A DNA stretch of 64,000 bases from Hahella sp. KA22 (lineage in GTDB: Bacteria > Pseudomonadota > Gammaproteobacteria > Pseudomonadales > Oleiphilaceae): assembly GCF_004135205.1 (NCBI RefSeq), contig NZ_CP035490.1, positions 5,375,644-5,439,643 on the forward strand, in the 5' to 3' direction. Positions 29,887 to 39,566 of this stretch are shown piece by piece. Below the pieces are notes generated by a model. That model made no database searches. It worked only from the letters and a program-made list of their open reading frames with translations, and was not told the origin of the DNA. Numbering within the stretch: the stretch's first letter is position 1; each line of letters opens with the position of its first letter. The position numbers were made by a program, and so were the translations under genes.

Positions 29887-30244
29887 ATCCCTGGCCGCCA
29901 GACAAGACATCCCGCGCGTTGTTGACGGCTTCGTCCACCTTGCGCAATGAGACTAAAAGTCTGCTCACTTTACCCAGTTGTCCTTGATACGCCATTTCCG
30001 CCGCCGGCTCGATTCCGCTGCGCATAGGCGGCATGGGCGCACGATACTCCACAATCACTTTCATGCGCTCAATGAATATAAATTGCAGCCACTCATGGAA
30101 CTCCAGCGTGTCTGCGCAAAATGGCGTCACACTGGCGAGGGCCTCCTCATGAGGCTGATCTTCCCGCCACAGACCTAAATTTCGGAGCTCCAATTCCAAC
30201 CCCAACAGGACATCCGCCAACTCTACATATACTTGATCTTTCAC
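29873..30244 (-). CDS. yqcC: YqcC family protein (DUF446)
   Basis: The helical protein has 123 residues and matches the YqcC family: an N-terminal VYVELADVLLGLELELRNLGLW, then the signature PFCADTLEFHEWLQFIFIERM (about 41-61). In enterobacteria yqcC is encoded next to truC, the tRNA pseudouridine-65 synthase, but no truC is present here. The start is GTG with a weak ribosome binding site. It ends within the tail of the uracil-DNA glycosylase gene. Function is unknown. Confidence 0.87.
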   Translation of the reverse strand: MKDQVYVELADVLLGLELELRNLGLWREDQPHEEALASVTPFCADTLEFHEWLQFIFIERMKVIVEYRAPMPPMRSGIEPAAEMAYQGQLGKVSRLLVSLRKVDEAVNNARDVLSGGQGFSRN

Positions 30245-30304
30245 TACTGCCCACTCTTACAACAATTACGTACTCGAAAAAATGAATGCCCTGACACGCG
30301 CCAA

Positions 30305-31093
30305 TCAAGCCTCGGACAAAACAGACGCTCCCTGAAGCATCGTGTGCAATTCCTGAAACTGCTGCGTCAGCGGATGCTTAGGAGCGAAATGTATCAGAGG
30401 CTCATGCGCCTGATGAGACTCCTTCATCTTCACAGAAGCGTTCAGGCGCACCGGCAATACCGGCAAACCTTCTTCCTTCATGGATTCAATAATCTGCGTC
30501 GGTAGATTCGCTCGCGGCTGAAACTGATTGGCGACAATCCCCTCTACCTTCAGGTCTTTGTTGTGATCTTCCTGCAAATCCTGGATTTCCCCAAGAATGG
30601 AATACAAGGCCTGCCGGGAGAAATCATCGCAATCAAACGGAATCAGGCAGCGCTGGGCGGCGATTAACGCCGATCGGGTGTAAAAATTCAAGGCTGGAGC
30701 GGTATCAATATAGATTCGGTCGAAGACATCCCCCAACTTCACCAGCGCATCACGCAGCTTATAAATCTTGTGCCGCGCCTCCAGCTTACGCTCCAGAAAC
30801 TCCAGCTCGGGACTGGCGGGCATGACAAACAGGTTGGGATAGCGGGTGGCGTGAATGAAGTCGTCCACCTTTTTATTGAATAGATTGAAAGCCATAGTCT
30901 GCTCAAAGAAGTCCGCCACGGTGTCCTTCAATTCCACGACATTGCGGCTCAGCAGATAAAGACTTGAATTGCCTTGCGGGTCCAGATCCACGACCAAGGT
31001 CTTGGAGCCCTGCGCGGCGCTGATGGCGGCCAGATTGCAGACAATGCTGGATTTACCCACTCCGCCTTTTTGATTAAAGACCACTCTGCGCAT
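30305..31093 (-). CDS. Orphan ParA-family ATPase
   Basis: The protein has 262 residues and belongs to the ParA/MinD superfamily of dimerising ATPases that position DNA or protein cargo. The deviant Walker A motif KGGVGKS is at residues 9-15, DLDPQGN follows at about 36-42, and [17 protein letters not shown] supplies the switch region. The ATG at 31093 puts the Walker loop close to the N-terminus as usual, and a G-rich tract precedes it; longer frames are unlikely. No parB, CheW-like or septum gene adjoins it, so cargo is unknown. hda lies 100 bp upstream on the same strand. Confidence 0.87.
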   Translation of the reverse strand: MRRVVFNQKGGVGKSSIVCNLAAISAAQGSKTLVVDLDPQGNSSLYLLSRNVVELKDTVADFFEQTMAFNLFNKKVDDFIHATRYPNLFVMPASPELEFLERKLEARHKIYKLRDALVKLGDVFDRIYIDTAPALNFYTRSALIAAQRCLIPFDCDDFSRQALYSILGEIQDLQEDHNKDLKVEGIVANQFQPRANLPTQIIESMKEEGLPVLPVRLNASVKMKESHQAHEPLIHFAPKHPLTQQFQELHTMLQGASVLSEA

Positions 31094-31192
31094 AATCCCC
31101 CCGCTTATTTTTATATCCTGAAAATTCTTACTGATCAGGGGGGATTTTGCCAGCCAAACAGGCAAAAAGTTAGACTTTAAGGACTAGAAGGG

Positions 31193-31891
31193 TCACCAAT
31201 TCATCACAGATTTGACGAAGGGCACGGTTATGGGGCGCTTTTCCACCAGGGAGGCCTTGTCCAGACGCTCCAGAATCAGGGAAAGCGAGCTTAGATCCCG
31301 TGGGGCGCGGCGCATTATGTACTGCTTAACTTCATCGGAAAGACGAAAGCCAATATTGGCCGCCTTGATATCCAGAACGTTGATGCGCTGCACCTCGTCC
31401 AGTTCGGGAAGGCGCACGCACTCTCCCCAGGCCAGACGGGTCTTTAGGTCTGGCAGTGAAAATGGGGTTTGGGAAGGCGCTTCCGCCGACGTGATCAGCC
31501 ACTTGCAACCGCGATCGCGACAACGATTGAACAGGTGGAACAACGCCTCTTCCCACTCCGGCTGCCCGGCGACGGCGTCAATGTCATCGAAACACAGCAC
31601 ATCGAAAGACTCCAACCCGGCCAGCACATCCACGCCAAAGTCCGCGTACTCACGCAAAGACAGATAAAAGCATTTCGCGTTATGGAAGCCGTTGCAAGCG
31701 GCCATCAGAAGGTGGGTTTTACCTTGAGCGGAAGCGCCGCAGATGGAAAACACAGTATCTTCAGACGCAGTGAGAAAGCGTTGAATGGACTGCACCACAA
31801 CGCCGGAGGGAGGCTCGAAAAAGTTTTCCAGCGTAGCGCTTTCGCCATTCGACAGCCGCAGCGCCATTTGTGTGTTTTCTGATTTCCGCAT
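31193..31891 (-). CDS. hda: DnaA regulatory inactivator Hda
   Basis: Hda, bound to the sliding clamp, stimulates hydrolysis of ATP on DnaA after initiation. The AAA+ protein has 232 residues, with Walker A GASAQGKT (52-59), Walker B CFDDID (100-105), and the sensor/lid segment with RAPRDLSSLSLILERLD near 195-211. A clamp-binding-like hexapeptide QMALRL lies at residues 8-13. It would be lost if translation began at Met9, so the upstream ATG is preferred although its ribosome binding site is weak. Downstream on the strand is an orphan ParA; upstream is the CDP-alcohol transferase, 36 bp away. Confidence 0.94.
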   Translation of the reverse strand: MRKSENTQMALRLSNGESATLENFFEPPSGVVVQSIQRFLTASEDTVFSICGASAQGKTHLLMAACNGFHNAKCFYLSLREYADFGVDVLAGLESFDVLCFDDIDAVAGQPEWEEALFHLFNRCRDRGCKWLITSAEAPSQTPFSLPDLKTRLAWGECVRLPELDEVQRINVLDIKAANIGFRLSDEVKQYIMRRAPRDLSSLSLILERLDKASLVEKRPITVPFVKSVMNW

Positions 31892-31927
31892 CTTCTACGC
31901 AAAGTCTAATAAGCAGTTAAAGCGCCT

Positions 31928-32515
31928 TCACTTGGCCAGTCCGTTGCGAGCGCGATAAAATCTGCCTCCCCACAGAATCACGTAGTGCGCGCCGCTGATG
32001 CAACTGGTCAGCGCGACAACCCAGACTCCGCCCTCAAGAGCCCATGGAGGCATGGCTATTCCCGCGAGATTCAAAATCACCGCAAGGATAAAGGTAATCT
32101 GGCTCAGCGTACTGAGCTTGCCCCACAGCGAGGGCTGCATTTTATAGGCGCCGACCAGTTTGTGGTAGGTGAACGCTCCCGCCACTATGATCACATCCCG
32201 CGCGAAGACCAACAAGGTCAACCAAAGTGGTAGAACCTGATTGTAAGTCAGCACGATAAACACCGTGACCAGCAAAGCTTTATCCGCCAACGGGTCAGTC
32301 ACGGCGCCGAAACGACTCGACCATTTACAAGCCCGCGCCAGAAAGCCATCCAACGCATCGGAGACGCCTGCGACAAAAAACAGCCACATAGCTTCCCGAT
32401 ATAGCTCACGGGCCAGGCAATACGCGATCGGCCCCACCAGGAAAATGCGCAACACGGTTATGACATTAGGAATATGTCGCCACTCTAATCGCAAATCCTG
32501 CTTTCCTCCGGCCAT
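31928..32515 (-). CDS. CDP-alcohol phosphatidyltransferase family protein
   Basis: This inner-membrane enzyme exchanges CMP of a CDP-lipid for an alcohol head group. The protein has 195 residues. The full signature D-x2-DG-x2-AR-x8-G-x3-D-x3-D is present with D53, D56, G57, A60, R61, G70, D74 and D78. About six membrane helices are visible. It resembles phosphatidylglycerophosphate synthase, but a second, canonical pgsA usually exists elsewhere in such genomes, so I do not name it. It is probably cotranscribed with hda. Confidence 0.92.
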   Translation of the reverse strand: MAGGKQDLRLEWRHIPNVITVLRIFLVGPIAYCLARELYREAMWLFFVAGVSDALDGFLARACKWSSRFGAVTDPLADKALLVTVFIVLTYNQVLPLWLTLLVFARDVIIVAGAFTYHKLVGAYKMQPSLWGKLSTLSQITFILAVILNLAGIAMPPWALEGGVWVVALTSCISGAHYVILWGGRFYRARNGLAK

Positions 32516-32663
32516 AAAAAAATCTGAAGTTATCCGGAAACTTGTTGTGTCGTCATTCCGTGTGACGGCCCGGCGTACGGGCGTTGCGCCAATTCAATAT
32601 TGCTCAGATGCAGTCTTGACCCAAGGGACCACGGCCAGGGAGACGCCGCGGTCTCTAGTCTGC

Positions 32664-33779
32664 CTAGCGATCGCCCGCCCACGAATAATAGAGTCTGCGA
32701 CCGACCTCTTCCTGCGTGGATGGACCTAACTCAGGACGCAGTCTCGGTTGCAGCGCCAGATGCTCCGCCAGCTGTTCAGGGTAACCATTCAGCTTCAATT
32801 GAAAACGTACGATGTCTTCGCCGACATACACAGGTTCCGCTTTCTTCACTGGCGCCAGTTGGCGCATATACTTGAGAATATCCGCATAAGCGCGGAAGTC
32901 CGTAACATTCGACACTTCCACTGTCACTTCATCGCCCTGGGCGTCCGCCCCCAGATTAACCGCATACTTATGAGCCAGCGACAGCGCGACGGACTCCATC
33001 ATCTTATCCGCCATGGCGCTGACCGTGTCTGCTTCGACACTCTCTTCCGCGATTTTCTGGCCGCTGACGCGCAACTGCCACAAACCGCTCCAACGACCAC
33101 TCCTTGGGTAAGCGCGCACCATCAGGATTGAGTCATGACTGTAACGCGTGGAGGACGCTTCAACAGGCTCCGCAAAAAAGCCCCATAAATCCGAAGTATT
33201 CAGACTGGACGCATCCTGCAGATCCATCAGCGGCAACAATAGAGGCACCCCCCAACGCTGCCCAGAATACTTCACCGCAGCCACCAAGTGATGCGAAGCG
33301 CCTTCGCCCAGGATTTCGCGTCCACGATCGCCTTCCACCGCCATCCATACCAATACCTGCGGTCGATTACGCCCCCACACGGGGACTTTGTACTGACTAA
33401 GCAGGTTCTCAAACCCTTGTGCGGAATAGTGCGCTTTCAATACAAGCAGACGACGCGGACCGGAACCTGAATCCACCACCGCGTAACCATAACTGTATTC
33501 TTCCAACAGACGCGGAGCCTGCTCCGCCAACACCGCCGTGTCCAATACATTGCGCCATCCGCTGTTACCTGCGACGCGATCCATGACCATACCTGCGCCT
33601 TTCTCAACAGCCTCGGCGCGCTCTTTCGGGTCCTGCCCGGAAACAGGTACTTCCACGTCATAAATGTCACTGATCGCGACGGCATGGGCATAACCGCACA
33701 GCAATAATAAAGATAAAAACGACAGTATCCGGCGTTTCAGGACGATCGCCCGGAACAACAATCTAGAGGCCTGTTTCAA
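32664..33779 (-). CDS. DUF2066 domain secreted protein
   Basis: The protein has 371 residues and belongs to DUF2066. An N-terminal signal peptide (ILSFLSLLLLCGYAHA) is followed by ISDIYDVEVPVSGQDPKERAEAVEKG, the typical opening of the family. It should be periplasmic or outer-membrane associated; function is unknown. The start is TTG, immediately after a strong GGGAGG, while the nearby ATG inside that region is out of frame. The gene is divergent from purM, a context I recall from pseudomonads. Confidence 0.87.
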   Translation of the reverse strand: MKQASRLLFRAIVLKRRILSFLSLLLLCGYAHAVAISDIYDVEVPVSGQDPKERAEAVEKGAGMVMDRVAGNSGWRNVLDTAVLAEQAPRLLEEYSYGYAVVDSGSGPRRLLVLKAHYSAQGFENLLSQYKVPVWGRNRPQVLVWMAVEGDRGREILGEGASHHLVAAVKYSGQRWGVPLLLPLMDLQDASSLNTSDLWGFFAEPVEASSTRYSHDSILMVRAYPRSGRWSGLWQLRVSGQKIAEESVEADTVSAMADKMMESVALSLAHKYAVNLGADAQGDEVTVEVSNVTDFRAYADILKYMRQLAPVKKAEPVYVGEDIVRFQLKLNGYPEQLAEHLALQPRLRPELGPSTQEEVGRRLYYSWAGDR

Positions 33780-34076
33780 GCCATCCTCCCGTATTTTTCA
33801 AACTACGGACGACCCGACGACATTACCCGGGAGCGCCCTTTTCGCCCCTTCCGCCACAGTATCGCCGGACGGGTGATTTACGGAGCCTAAGCACGACAGG
33901 CAAGGATACACCATTTAACTTTTCTCCACTATTAAAGCCGATTAACTTCAATGCGGCTCCACACCTTGGTCGAACAGCCGCTACGACTTATTGTTTACTG
34001 CATTGGCGCTGGGAGAACTGGGCTGTTAAAATACGCCTCCTTTCCGTGGACCTACGCTATAGGGCAGACACCTATT

Positions 34077-35135
34077 ATGACCGCTTCCAATGACAAGCCT
34101 TCTTTAAGTTATCGTGACGCTGGGGTTGATATCGACGCTGGCAATGCGCTGGTGCAGCGCATCAAGGGCGCCGCACAGGCGACGCGCCGTCCGGAAGTGA
34201 TGGCCGGACTCGGCGGATTCGGCGCCCTGTTCGAACTGCCGAAAGGCTATCAGGAGCCGGTCCTGGTTTCCGGCACCGACGGCGTGGGCACCAAGCTGCG
34301 GCTGGCCATGCAAATGAATAAGCACGACACCATCGGCATCGACCTGGTGGCTATGTGCGTCAACGATCTGATCGTACAAGGCGCGGAGCCTTTGTTTTTC
34401 CTGGACTACTACGCCACCGGCAAATTGTCCGTTGATGTAGCGGCGACCGTCGTCACCGGCATCGGCGAAGGCTGCCGTCAAGCAGGCTGCTCCCTGGTCG
34501 GCGGCGAAACTGCAGAAATGCCCGGTATGTACGAAGGCGACGACTATGATTTGGCGGGCTTCTGCGTTGGCATCGTGGAAAAATCCAAAATTATCGACGG
34601 CAGTCTGGTCAAACCCGGCGACGTACTGCTTGGACTGGGCTCTTCCGGCGTTCACTCCAACGGCTACTCTCTGGTGCGCAAGATTGTGGAAGTCAGCGGC
34701 GCAGATTTGAATCAACCATTTGGCGACGCCACCCTGGGCGAAGCGCTGCTTGCGCCTACTCGCATTTACGTTAAACCGTTGCTGGAGCTGATCCGTCAGA
34801 CTCCTGTCCACGCGCTTTCCCATATCACTGGCGGCGGCCTGCTGGAAAACCTTCCACGCGTACTGCCTGCACACTCAAAGGCGGTGGTCGACGTCAGCGC
34901 CTTCGAGATCCCTGCTCTGTTCGGCTGGTTGCAGGAAAACGGCAATGTCGCCTGGAACGAAATGTTCCGCACTTTCAACTGCGGCATCGGCATGGTGGTC
35001 TGCGTACCCGCGGACAGCGCCGAAAAAGCACAGGAATTGCTAAGCGCAGCGGGAGAAACTGTGTTCCGTCTGGGAACCATTGAAGCTCACACGGAAGAAG
35101 AACCTGTCGTCGAAATGAAAGGTCTGGTTGACTAA
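34077..35135 (+). CDS. purM: Phosphoribosylformylglycinamidine cyclo-ligase
   Basis: PurM closes the imidazole ring to form AIR in purine synthesis. From the ATG at 34077 the protein has 352 residues, the family length; a frame opening 42 codons earlier would add an implausible extension. Visible motifs are [81 protein letters not shown] and [16 protein letters not shown]. It overlaps nothing and is followed two bases later by purN, so the two are coupled. I saw no PurR-like operator. Confidence 0.97.
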   Translation: MTASNDKPSLSYRDAGVDIDAGNALVQRIKGAAQATRRPEVMAGLGGFGALFELPKGYQEPVLVSGTDGVGTKLRLAMQMNKHDTIGIDLVAMCVNDLIVQGAEPLFFLDYYATGKLSVDVAATVVTGIGEGCRQAGCSLVGGETAEMPGMYEGDDYDLAGFCVGIVEKSKIIDGSLVKPGDVLLGLGSSGVHSNGYSLVRKIVEVSGADLNQPFGDATLGEALLAPTRIYVKPLLELIRQTPVHALSHITGGGLLENLPRVLPAHSKAVVDVSAFEIPALFGWLQENGNVAWNEMFRTFNCGIGMVVCVPADSAEKAQELLSAAGETVFRLGTIEAHTEEEPVVEMKGLVD

Positions 35136-35137
35136 GC

Positions 35138-35824
35138 GTGACTATTGCAACTGAATCCGCGCCGCGGCGAATCGTCGTTTTAATTTCCGGTTCCGGCAGC
35201 AATTTGCAAGCGCTGCTGGACGCCGTCATCGCAGATACCGTTCACGGCGAGATTGTCAGTGTCATCAGCAATAAAGGGGGCGCCTACGGCCTTGAGCGCG
35301 CCGCCAAGGCGGGCGTTCCCACGACAGTGGTCGACCATAAACAGTTCGAAACCCGCACTGATTTTGACCAGGCGTTGATGATGGAGATAGATCGCCACGC
35401 TCCCGATCTGGTGGTGCTGGCGGGCTTCATGCGTATTCTTACAGTCGAGTTCGTGCGCCATTATCATGGCCGCATGCTCAACATACACCCTTCACTGCTG
35501 CCCAAATATCAAGGACTCAACACACACCAGAGAGCGCTGGACGCTGGCGATTCCACACACGGAGCCACCGTGCACTTTGTAACGGAGGAGCTGGACGGCG
35601 GCCCCAACATTATCCAGGCGGTTGTTCCCATTCTTCCCGGCGACGATTCCAAGCGCCTGGCGGATCGCGTGCAGTTACAGGAACACCTTATCTATCCACA
35701 AGCAGTGCGCTGGTTCTGCGAAGGCAGACTGGTCATGCGCGACGAACGCGCCTGTCTGGATGACGCCGAACTTCCTCCCGCCGGATTACAAATCAGCAAT
35801 GCGATAACGCCTGGGGACGCTTGA
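35138..35824 (+). CDS. purN: Phosphoribosylglycinamide formyltransferase
   Basis: PurN transfers a formyl group from 10-formyl-THF to GAR. The protein has 228 residues, slightly longer than E. coli because of both ends. The phosphate loop is SGSGSNLQAL (17-26). The catalytic trio is N115 and H117 in MLNIHPSLLPKYQGL and D153 in ELDGGPNI. The start is GTG, two bases after the purM stop. The C-terminal 25 residues are variable. Confidence 0.96.
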   Translation: MTIATESAPRRIVVLISGSGSNLQALLDAVIADTVHGEIVSVISNKGGAYGLERAAKAGVPTTVVDHKQFETRTDFDQALMMEIDRHAPDLVVLAGFMRILTVEFVRHYHGRMLNIHPSLLPKYQGLNTHQRALDAGDSTHGATVHFVTEELDGGPNIIQAVVPILPGDDSKRLADRVQLQEHLIYPQAVRWFCEGRLVMRDERACLDDAELPPAGLQISNAITPGDA

Positions 35825-35881
35825 TCCCAGGCGCCTGAGCGCTTAATGTTGATCTGTCAGTTAAACAACGGAGAACCATAT

Positions 35882-36646
35882 ATGCGGGGACACCTCAGGG
35901 CGCTCGCAGATACACTAAGGCTTCCTGTTGCATGTTCGTTATTTTTGGTAGCGGCCTCTGCAGTAACAGCGCCGAGTCAGGCCTACGCAAATCAGGAGTT
36001 AATCCCCACCAAGGCGGAATATAAGGCTTCCTATAAGAAAGGCATTCCCATTCGCGGCACCGCCGTCAGGGAGTTGAAACAGCTTGAGGATGGCTCCTGG
36101 TCGTACAATTTCGATGTTAACTCGTTCATCGTGGATATTAACGAACGCGTTAATTTCCAATGGGTTAACGACTACATCCGCCCCACCAACTACTCCTATG
36201 AACGGAGCGGCTGGGTCAAGGACAAGAAAGCTACCGTGGACTTCGACTGGACTAAGATGTCCGTTCGCAACAATGTTGAGAACAAGCCATGGAGCATGAC
36301 CATTCCAGAGCAGACACTGGACAAGCTCAGCTACCAGTTACAGCTACGTCTGGACTTGGCGAAAGGAATAACCGACCTGACTTATAAGGTCGCAGATGGC
36401 GGACATCTCAAGGAGTTCGTCTTCAGTGTGATCGGCGAAGAAAAGCTGGATACCCGCCTGGGGAAAATTGACTGCATCGTCGTGGAAAAAGTTCGCAAGC
36501 CGGACAGCGACCGCCAAACCCGCCTCTGGTTCGCTAAGGACTGGAATTACCTGCTGGTGCAAATGGTGCAGATTGAACCGGATGGAGAGAAGTACGAAAT
36601 CTATCTGGAAAAGGCCAAAGTGGGCGACAGGGTCATCAAACCCTGA
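35882..36646 (+). CDS. DUF3108 domain secreted protein
   Basis: The periplasmic or exported protein has 254 residues and belongs to DUF3108, with a signal peptide ending SQAYA and a beta-rich mature region starting LIPTKAEYKASYKKGIPI. The core LGKIDCIVVEKVRKPDSDRQTRLWFAKDWNYLLVQM is the most typical block. The ATG at 35882 follows GGAG with eight-base spacing; a frame start 36 bases upstream is less likely. It follows purN by 57 bp and may share its transcript. The role is unknown. Confidence 0.87.
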   Translation: MRGHLRALADTLRLPVACSLFLVAASAVTAPSQAYANQELIPTKAEYKASYKKGIPIRGTAVRELKQLEDGSWSYNFDVNSFIVDINERVNFQWVNDYIRPTNYSYERSGWVKDKKATVDFDWTKMSVRNNVENKPWSMTIPEQTLDKLSYQLQLRLDLAKGITDLTYKVADGGHLKEFVFSVIGEEKLDTRLGKIDCIVVEKVRKPDSDRQTRLWFAKDWNYLLVQMVQIEPDGEKYEIYLEKAKVGDRVIKP

Positions 36647-36666
36647 AGCAACACTCTTTATTATTC

Positions 36667-36702
36667 ATCCGTGCCGGGCGAAAGCGTTCGGCCAGCACGG
36701 AT
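36667..36702. terminator. Candidate bidirectional terminator between DUF3108 and avtA
   Basis: ATCCGTGC and GCACGGAT form 8-bp inverted arms with further GC pairing in the loop. They lie between the convergent ends of the DUF3108 gene and avtA. The T-tracts on both sides are short, so strength is uncertain. Confidence 0.45.
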
Positions 36703-36710
36703 TTCATCAA

Positions 36711-37967
36711 TCAGGACTTTTCAGCGTAAAGGCGACGAATCTCTTCCGCCATAATCTTCAAGCCCTTCTCCACCAGCTCTTCGTCCTGCGAATAAGTAAT
36801 TCGCAGGCACTCATGAGTATGCTCCCACTCTTCCTGTAATCCCGGGAAGAAATAGTGACCAGACACCACCAACACGCCTTTTTGTTTCAGGCGCTGGTAC
36901 AGCTCATGACTGGAAAGCGGGAAATCGCGCAGCCATAGCCACAGGAACATAGCCCCCTCCGCTTTGTGCAACGCAAATGGCAAGCCATCCAACTCTCGAT
37001 GCAGCGTCGCCACCGCCTTCTCCGCCTTGGCCTGGTAGCATGGCTTAACCACTTCACGACTGATTCGCAGAATTTCGCCACTGCGGACAAAGTCTTTAGT
37101 CAACATGGCGCCGAAGCTGCCCGGAGCCAGATTAACGATCGCATTAACCGACGCTACAGCTTTGATGATTTCCGGCTGGGCTATCACGATTCCCGTTCTC
37201 ACCGCCGGCAAGCCAAGCTTGGACAGACTCAAACACAGAATCAAATGCTCATCCCAAACAGGTTTGGCGTCGATGTACACCAAGTCAGGGAACGGCAGGC
37301 CATAGGCGCCGTCAACAATTAGCGGCACGTCATGCTCTTTCGCCATAGCGATCAAGCGCGCCATTTCATTGTCGGTCAGTACGTTGCCCGTAGGGTTGGT
37401 CGGACGGGATACGCACATCGCACCGACGTTCTCATCAATATTGAGATGGTCAAAATCAACGTGGTATTTAAAAGTATGCTCATCCAGCATTTCGATGGTC
37501 GGCTTGGATGAGATAAAGAAATCTTCGCTGAGCCCAGCGTCCGCATAGCCAATGTACTCTGGCGTCATCGGCAGCATGATGCGCTTATGCCCGCCATCGG
37601 GATAGCGACCGGCGAACATGTTGAAGAGAATAAAAAAGGCGGACTGGCTGCCATTGGTCAGGGCGATGTTTTCCGGTTTAATCGGCCAACCGTATTCCCG
37701 GCTCAGCAACTCGGCCAGAGCGGAGATAAATTGCTTCTCGCCCTGAGGCGGGTCATAGATGCCTGTTAACTTACGGAATTCGTCTGCGTCAGCGCTGATG
37801 CGCGCTAACTGGTCTTGAAACGCGGCTTGAACTTCGGGGATATTGCCAGGGTTGCCGCCCCCCATCATGATCATGTCGCCTCCGGCAAGGGCGTTCCCCA
37901 AATCCTCCATTAACGAATTGATGCCAGCTTCCCTGGTAAACTTGGTTCCAAATTCCGATAACAACAT
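36711..37967 (-). CDS. avtA: Valine--pyruvate aminotransferase
   Basis: AvtA is a fold-type I PLP enzyme that interconverts valine plus pyruvate and 2-oxoisovalerate plus alanine. The protein has 418 residues, the right length for AvtA. Features are MLLSEFGTKFTREAGINSLMEDLGNAL at the N-terminus, GGGNPGNIPEV, ALTNGSQSAFFILFNMFAGR, the cofactor region SRPTNPTGNVLTDNEM, and the Schiff-base lysine in LSLSKLGLPAVRTG. The AvtA-specific N-terminus makes the assignment good. No branched-chain pathway genes are nearby. Confidence 0.92.
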   Translation of the reverse strand: MLLSEFGTKFTREAGINSLMEDLGNALAGGDMIMMGGGNPGNIPEVQAAFQDQLARISADADEFRKLTGIYDPPQGEKQFISALAELLSREYGWPIKPENIALTNGSQSAFFILFNMFAGRYPDGGHKRIMLPMTPEYIGYADAGLSEDFFISSKPTIEMLDEHTFKYHVDFDHLNIDENVGAMCVSRPTNPTGNVLTDNEMARLIAMAKEHDVPLIVDGAYGLPFPDLVYIDAKPVWDEHLILCLSLSKLGLPAVRTGIVIAQPEIIKAVASVNAIVNLAPGSFGAMLTKDFVRSGEILRISREVVKPCYQAKAEKAVATLHRELDGLPFALHKAEGAMFLWLWLRDFPLSSHELYQRLKQKGVLVVSGHYFFPGLQEEWEHTHECLRITYSQDEELVEKGLKIMAEEIRRLYAEKS

Positions 37968-38146
37968 GACACTCCCCTTACGCTCGACTCATTATTTTAA
38001 TGGCGTCCGACGACCGGAAAACTTCGCCGGCTAGTTTTAGTTTAAGGCTTTTTCCCGCGGAGAACCTCCACGGGGAGCGTCAGAGACTACAATTTTTAGC
38101 TGAATGCAGACAATTGTATTTTTACGGATGCGCCTGCTGACTGCGT

Positions 38147-38743
38147 CTATCCATCCAGAGATATGCCAATGTTACTCACTCCACCCTGGCGACTGAGCTT
38201 ACGTATCTCCGCCAGCCCCTCAGCGGTAGGCGCGCGCAGTTCCTGTAGTTTGGCGTACAGCTCATCGTGAAACGCCAATTCATCCTTCACCAAGGGGTGT
38301 TTATCCCACAAGGCCACCAGATCGTCGTCGGAAAGCCCCTCGCCTTCGGAAAACTCAACAAAATCCGTCACTGTGCGGAAAGAGATTTCAGAAGCTTCGC
38401 GCGCCTTTTTGCTTTTGTCATCATCCCACAATTGCAGCCCCAGCAAGAGCAGTTGCGCCCAGTCAGACGCTGGGCGCGCGCCATAGGCGTCAATGTCGCC
38501 AAGTTGATCGAGAAACTCTTCCAGCTTTTCCACATAGGGCAAAGTTTGCAGCTTCGCGTTTTCCTGCACCGTTTTCCAGAGTGCGCCCAGAGCCCCTTTC
38601 ACTTCACGGGACAGCGTCAACTCCTGAGACTCGACGAACAACTTCAGGTTCGGGGTCGCCCGCTCCGCCAGAGATAAGACAAATACCACTTGCCGCCAGC
38701 CACGCAGACTTTCGAGTTTTTTAAAATGCTTTAAAGACGCCAC
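38147..38743 (-). CDS. YjaG family protein (DUF416)
   Basis: The helical protein has 198 residues and matches the DUF416/YjaG family: LESLRGWRQVVFVLSLAERATPNLKLF near the start, then a central EEFLDQLGDIDAYGARPASDWAQLLLLGLQL block. Function is unknown. The start is GTG, preceded by AAGGAG. It is on the same strand as the class II aldolase and avtA but spaced from both. Confidence 0.87.
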   Translation of the reverse strand: MASLKHFKKLESLRGWRQVVFVLSLAERATPNLKLFVESQELTLSREVKGALGALWKTVQENAKLQTLPYVEKLEEFLDQLGDIDAYGARPASDWAQLLLLGLQLWDDDKSKKAREASEISFRTVTDFVEFSEGEGLSDDDLVALWDKHPLVKDELAFHDELYAKLQELRAPTAEGLAEIRKLSRQGGVSNIGISLDG

Positions 38744-38820
38744 CAGGAGTCTCCTTAACGGGGATAGTTAGTCAGAGTTAAATGAATGGGCCGAATGCTT
38801 CGGCTCCAGTATAAGGGAAA

Positions 38821-39477
38821 TCAAAGACGGCGGTCGCCGCCGGGTGAGGTTGGAACACCAAATATAGCTTGGTGATGGGCGTTCAAAATAATGCCGGTCG
38901 CCGCTCTCAACGAGGACCCGAACGCCACTACGCCATCCTGATGCCCCAGCATGACGAAAACGCCTGGTGTCTTCAGCTTGCCGTCACGCCACAATGCCTT
39001 AATGGCGTCGACCAGATCCATACTGCCGTACTCCGCACTTTCCGGCGTGGTCGTCAGACCAAGAGCCGCTGCGTTATGCCAGATTTCCGGCGAATGCACG
39101 TGCGCCACCGCCTTGATCTCGGGGTCAAGCGCATATAACAACGCATGGGTCAGAGATTCTGAGGAAGGCTTGATTTCACCGAGTGACGTCAGGCGATTGG
39201 CGCCCACCTCAGCATCCATCACCAGCGCATACTGGTTCGCTTCGAGATGAGAGGAGCCTCCTGTCTGGCTTCCCGTGACGATAAAGGCGCCCCCTGGATC
39301 GGCCCGCATACTGATGTTGCCATAGCCCAGGCCATCATACCGGAAAGGGTCTTGCCCAATCAGGCCATGTTCAAACAGCACGCCTCGCCAGGCTTCCAGC
39401 TCGCTAAGATCCAATTGCTCAGGCAGCGGTTGCTGCGTGTGCCGCAGATCAAATTTAATGACACCCTCTTGCGCCAT
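38821..39477 (-). CDS. Class II aldolase/adducin family protein
   Basis: The protein has 218 residues with the zinc-aldolase fold that includes fuculose-phosphate aldolase, ribulose-phosphate epimerase and adducin head domains. Seen are GNISMR, FIVTGSQTGG, SLGEIKPSSESLTHALLYAL and the metal pair HVHSPEIW, in which two His ligands remain. A later GHQDGVVAFG segment supplies the usual third His. The substrate is not readable and no sugar-catabolism genes adjoin. An activity on a small sugar phosphate is likely but inferred. Confidence 0.85.
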   Translation of the reverse strand: MAQEGVIKFDLRHTQQPLPEQLDLSELEAWRGVLFEHGLIGQDPFRYDGLGYGNISMRADPGGAFIVTGSQTGGSSHLEANQYALVMDAEVGANRLTSLGEIKPSSESLTHALLYALDPEIKAVAHVHSPEIWHNAAALGLTTTPESAEYGSMDLVDAIKALWRDGKLKTPGVFVMLGHQDGVVAFGSSLRAATGIILNAHHQAIFGVPTSPGGDRRL

Positions 39478-39566
39478 ATTGCGAACCGGTTATTCAGATA
39501 TTCACCAACACCACAGACGACGGAACGGTGTGTATCCGTTACGTCATCTGCCTCAAAGGAATCAGA

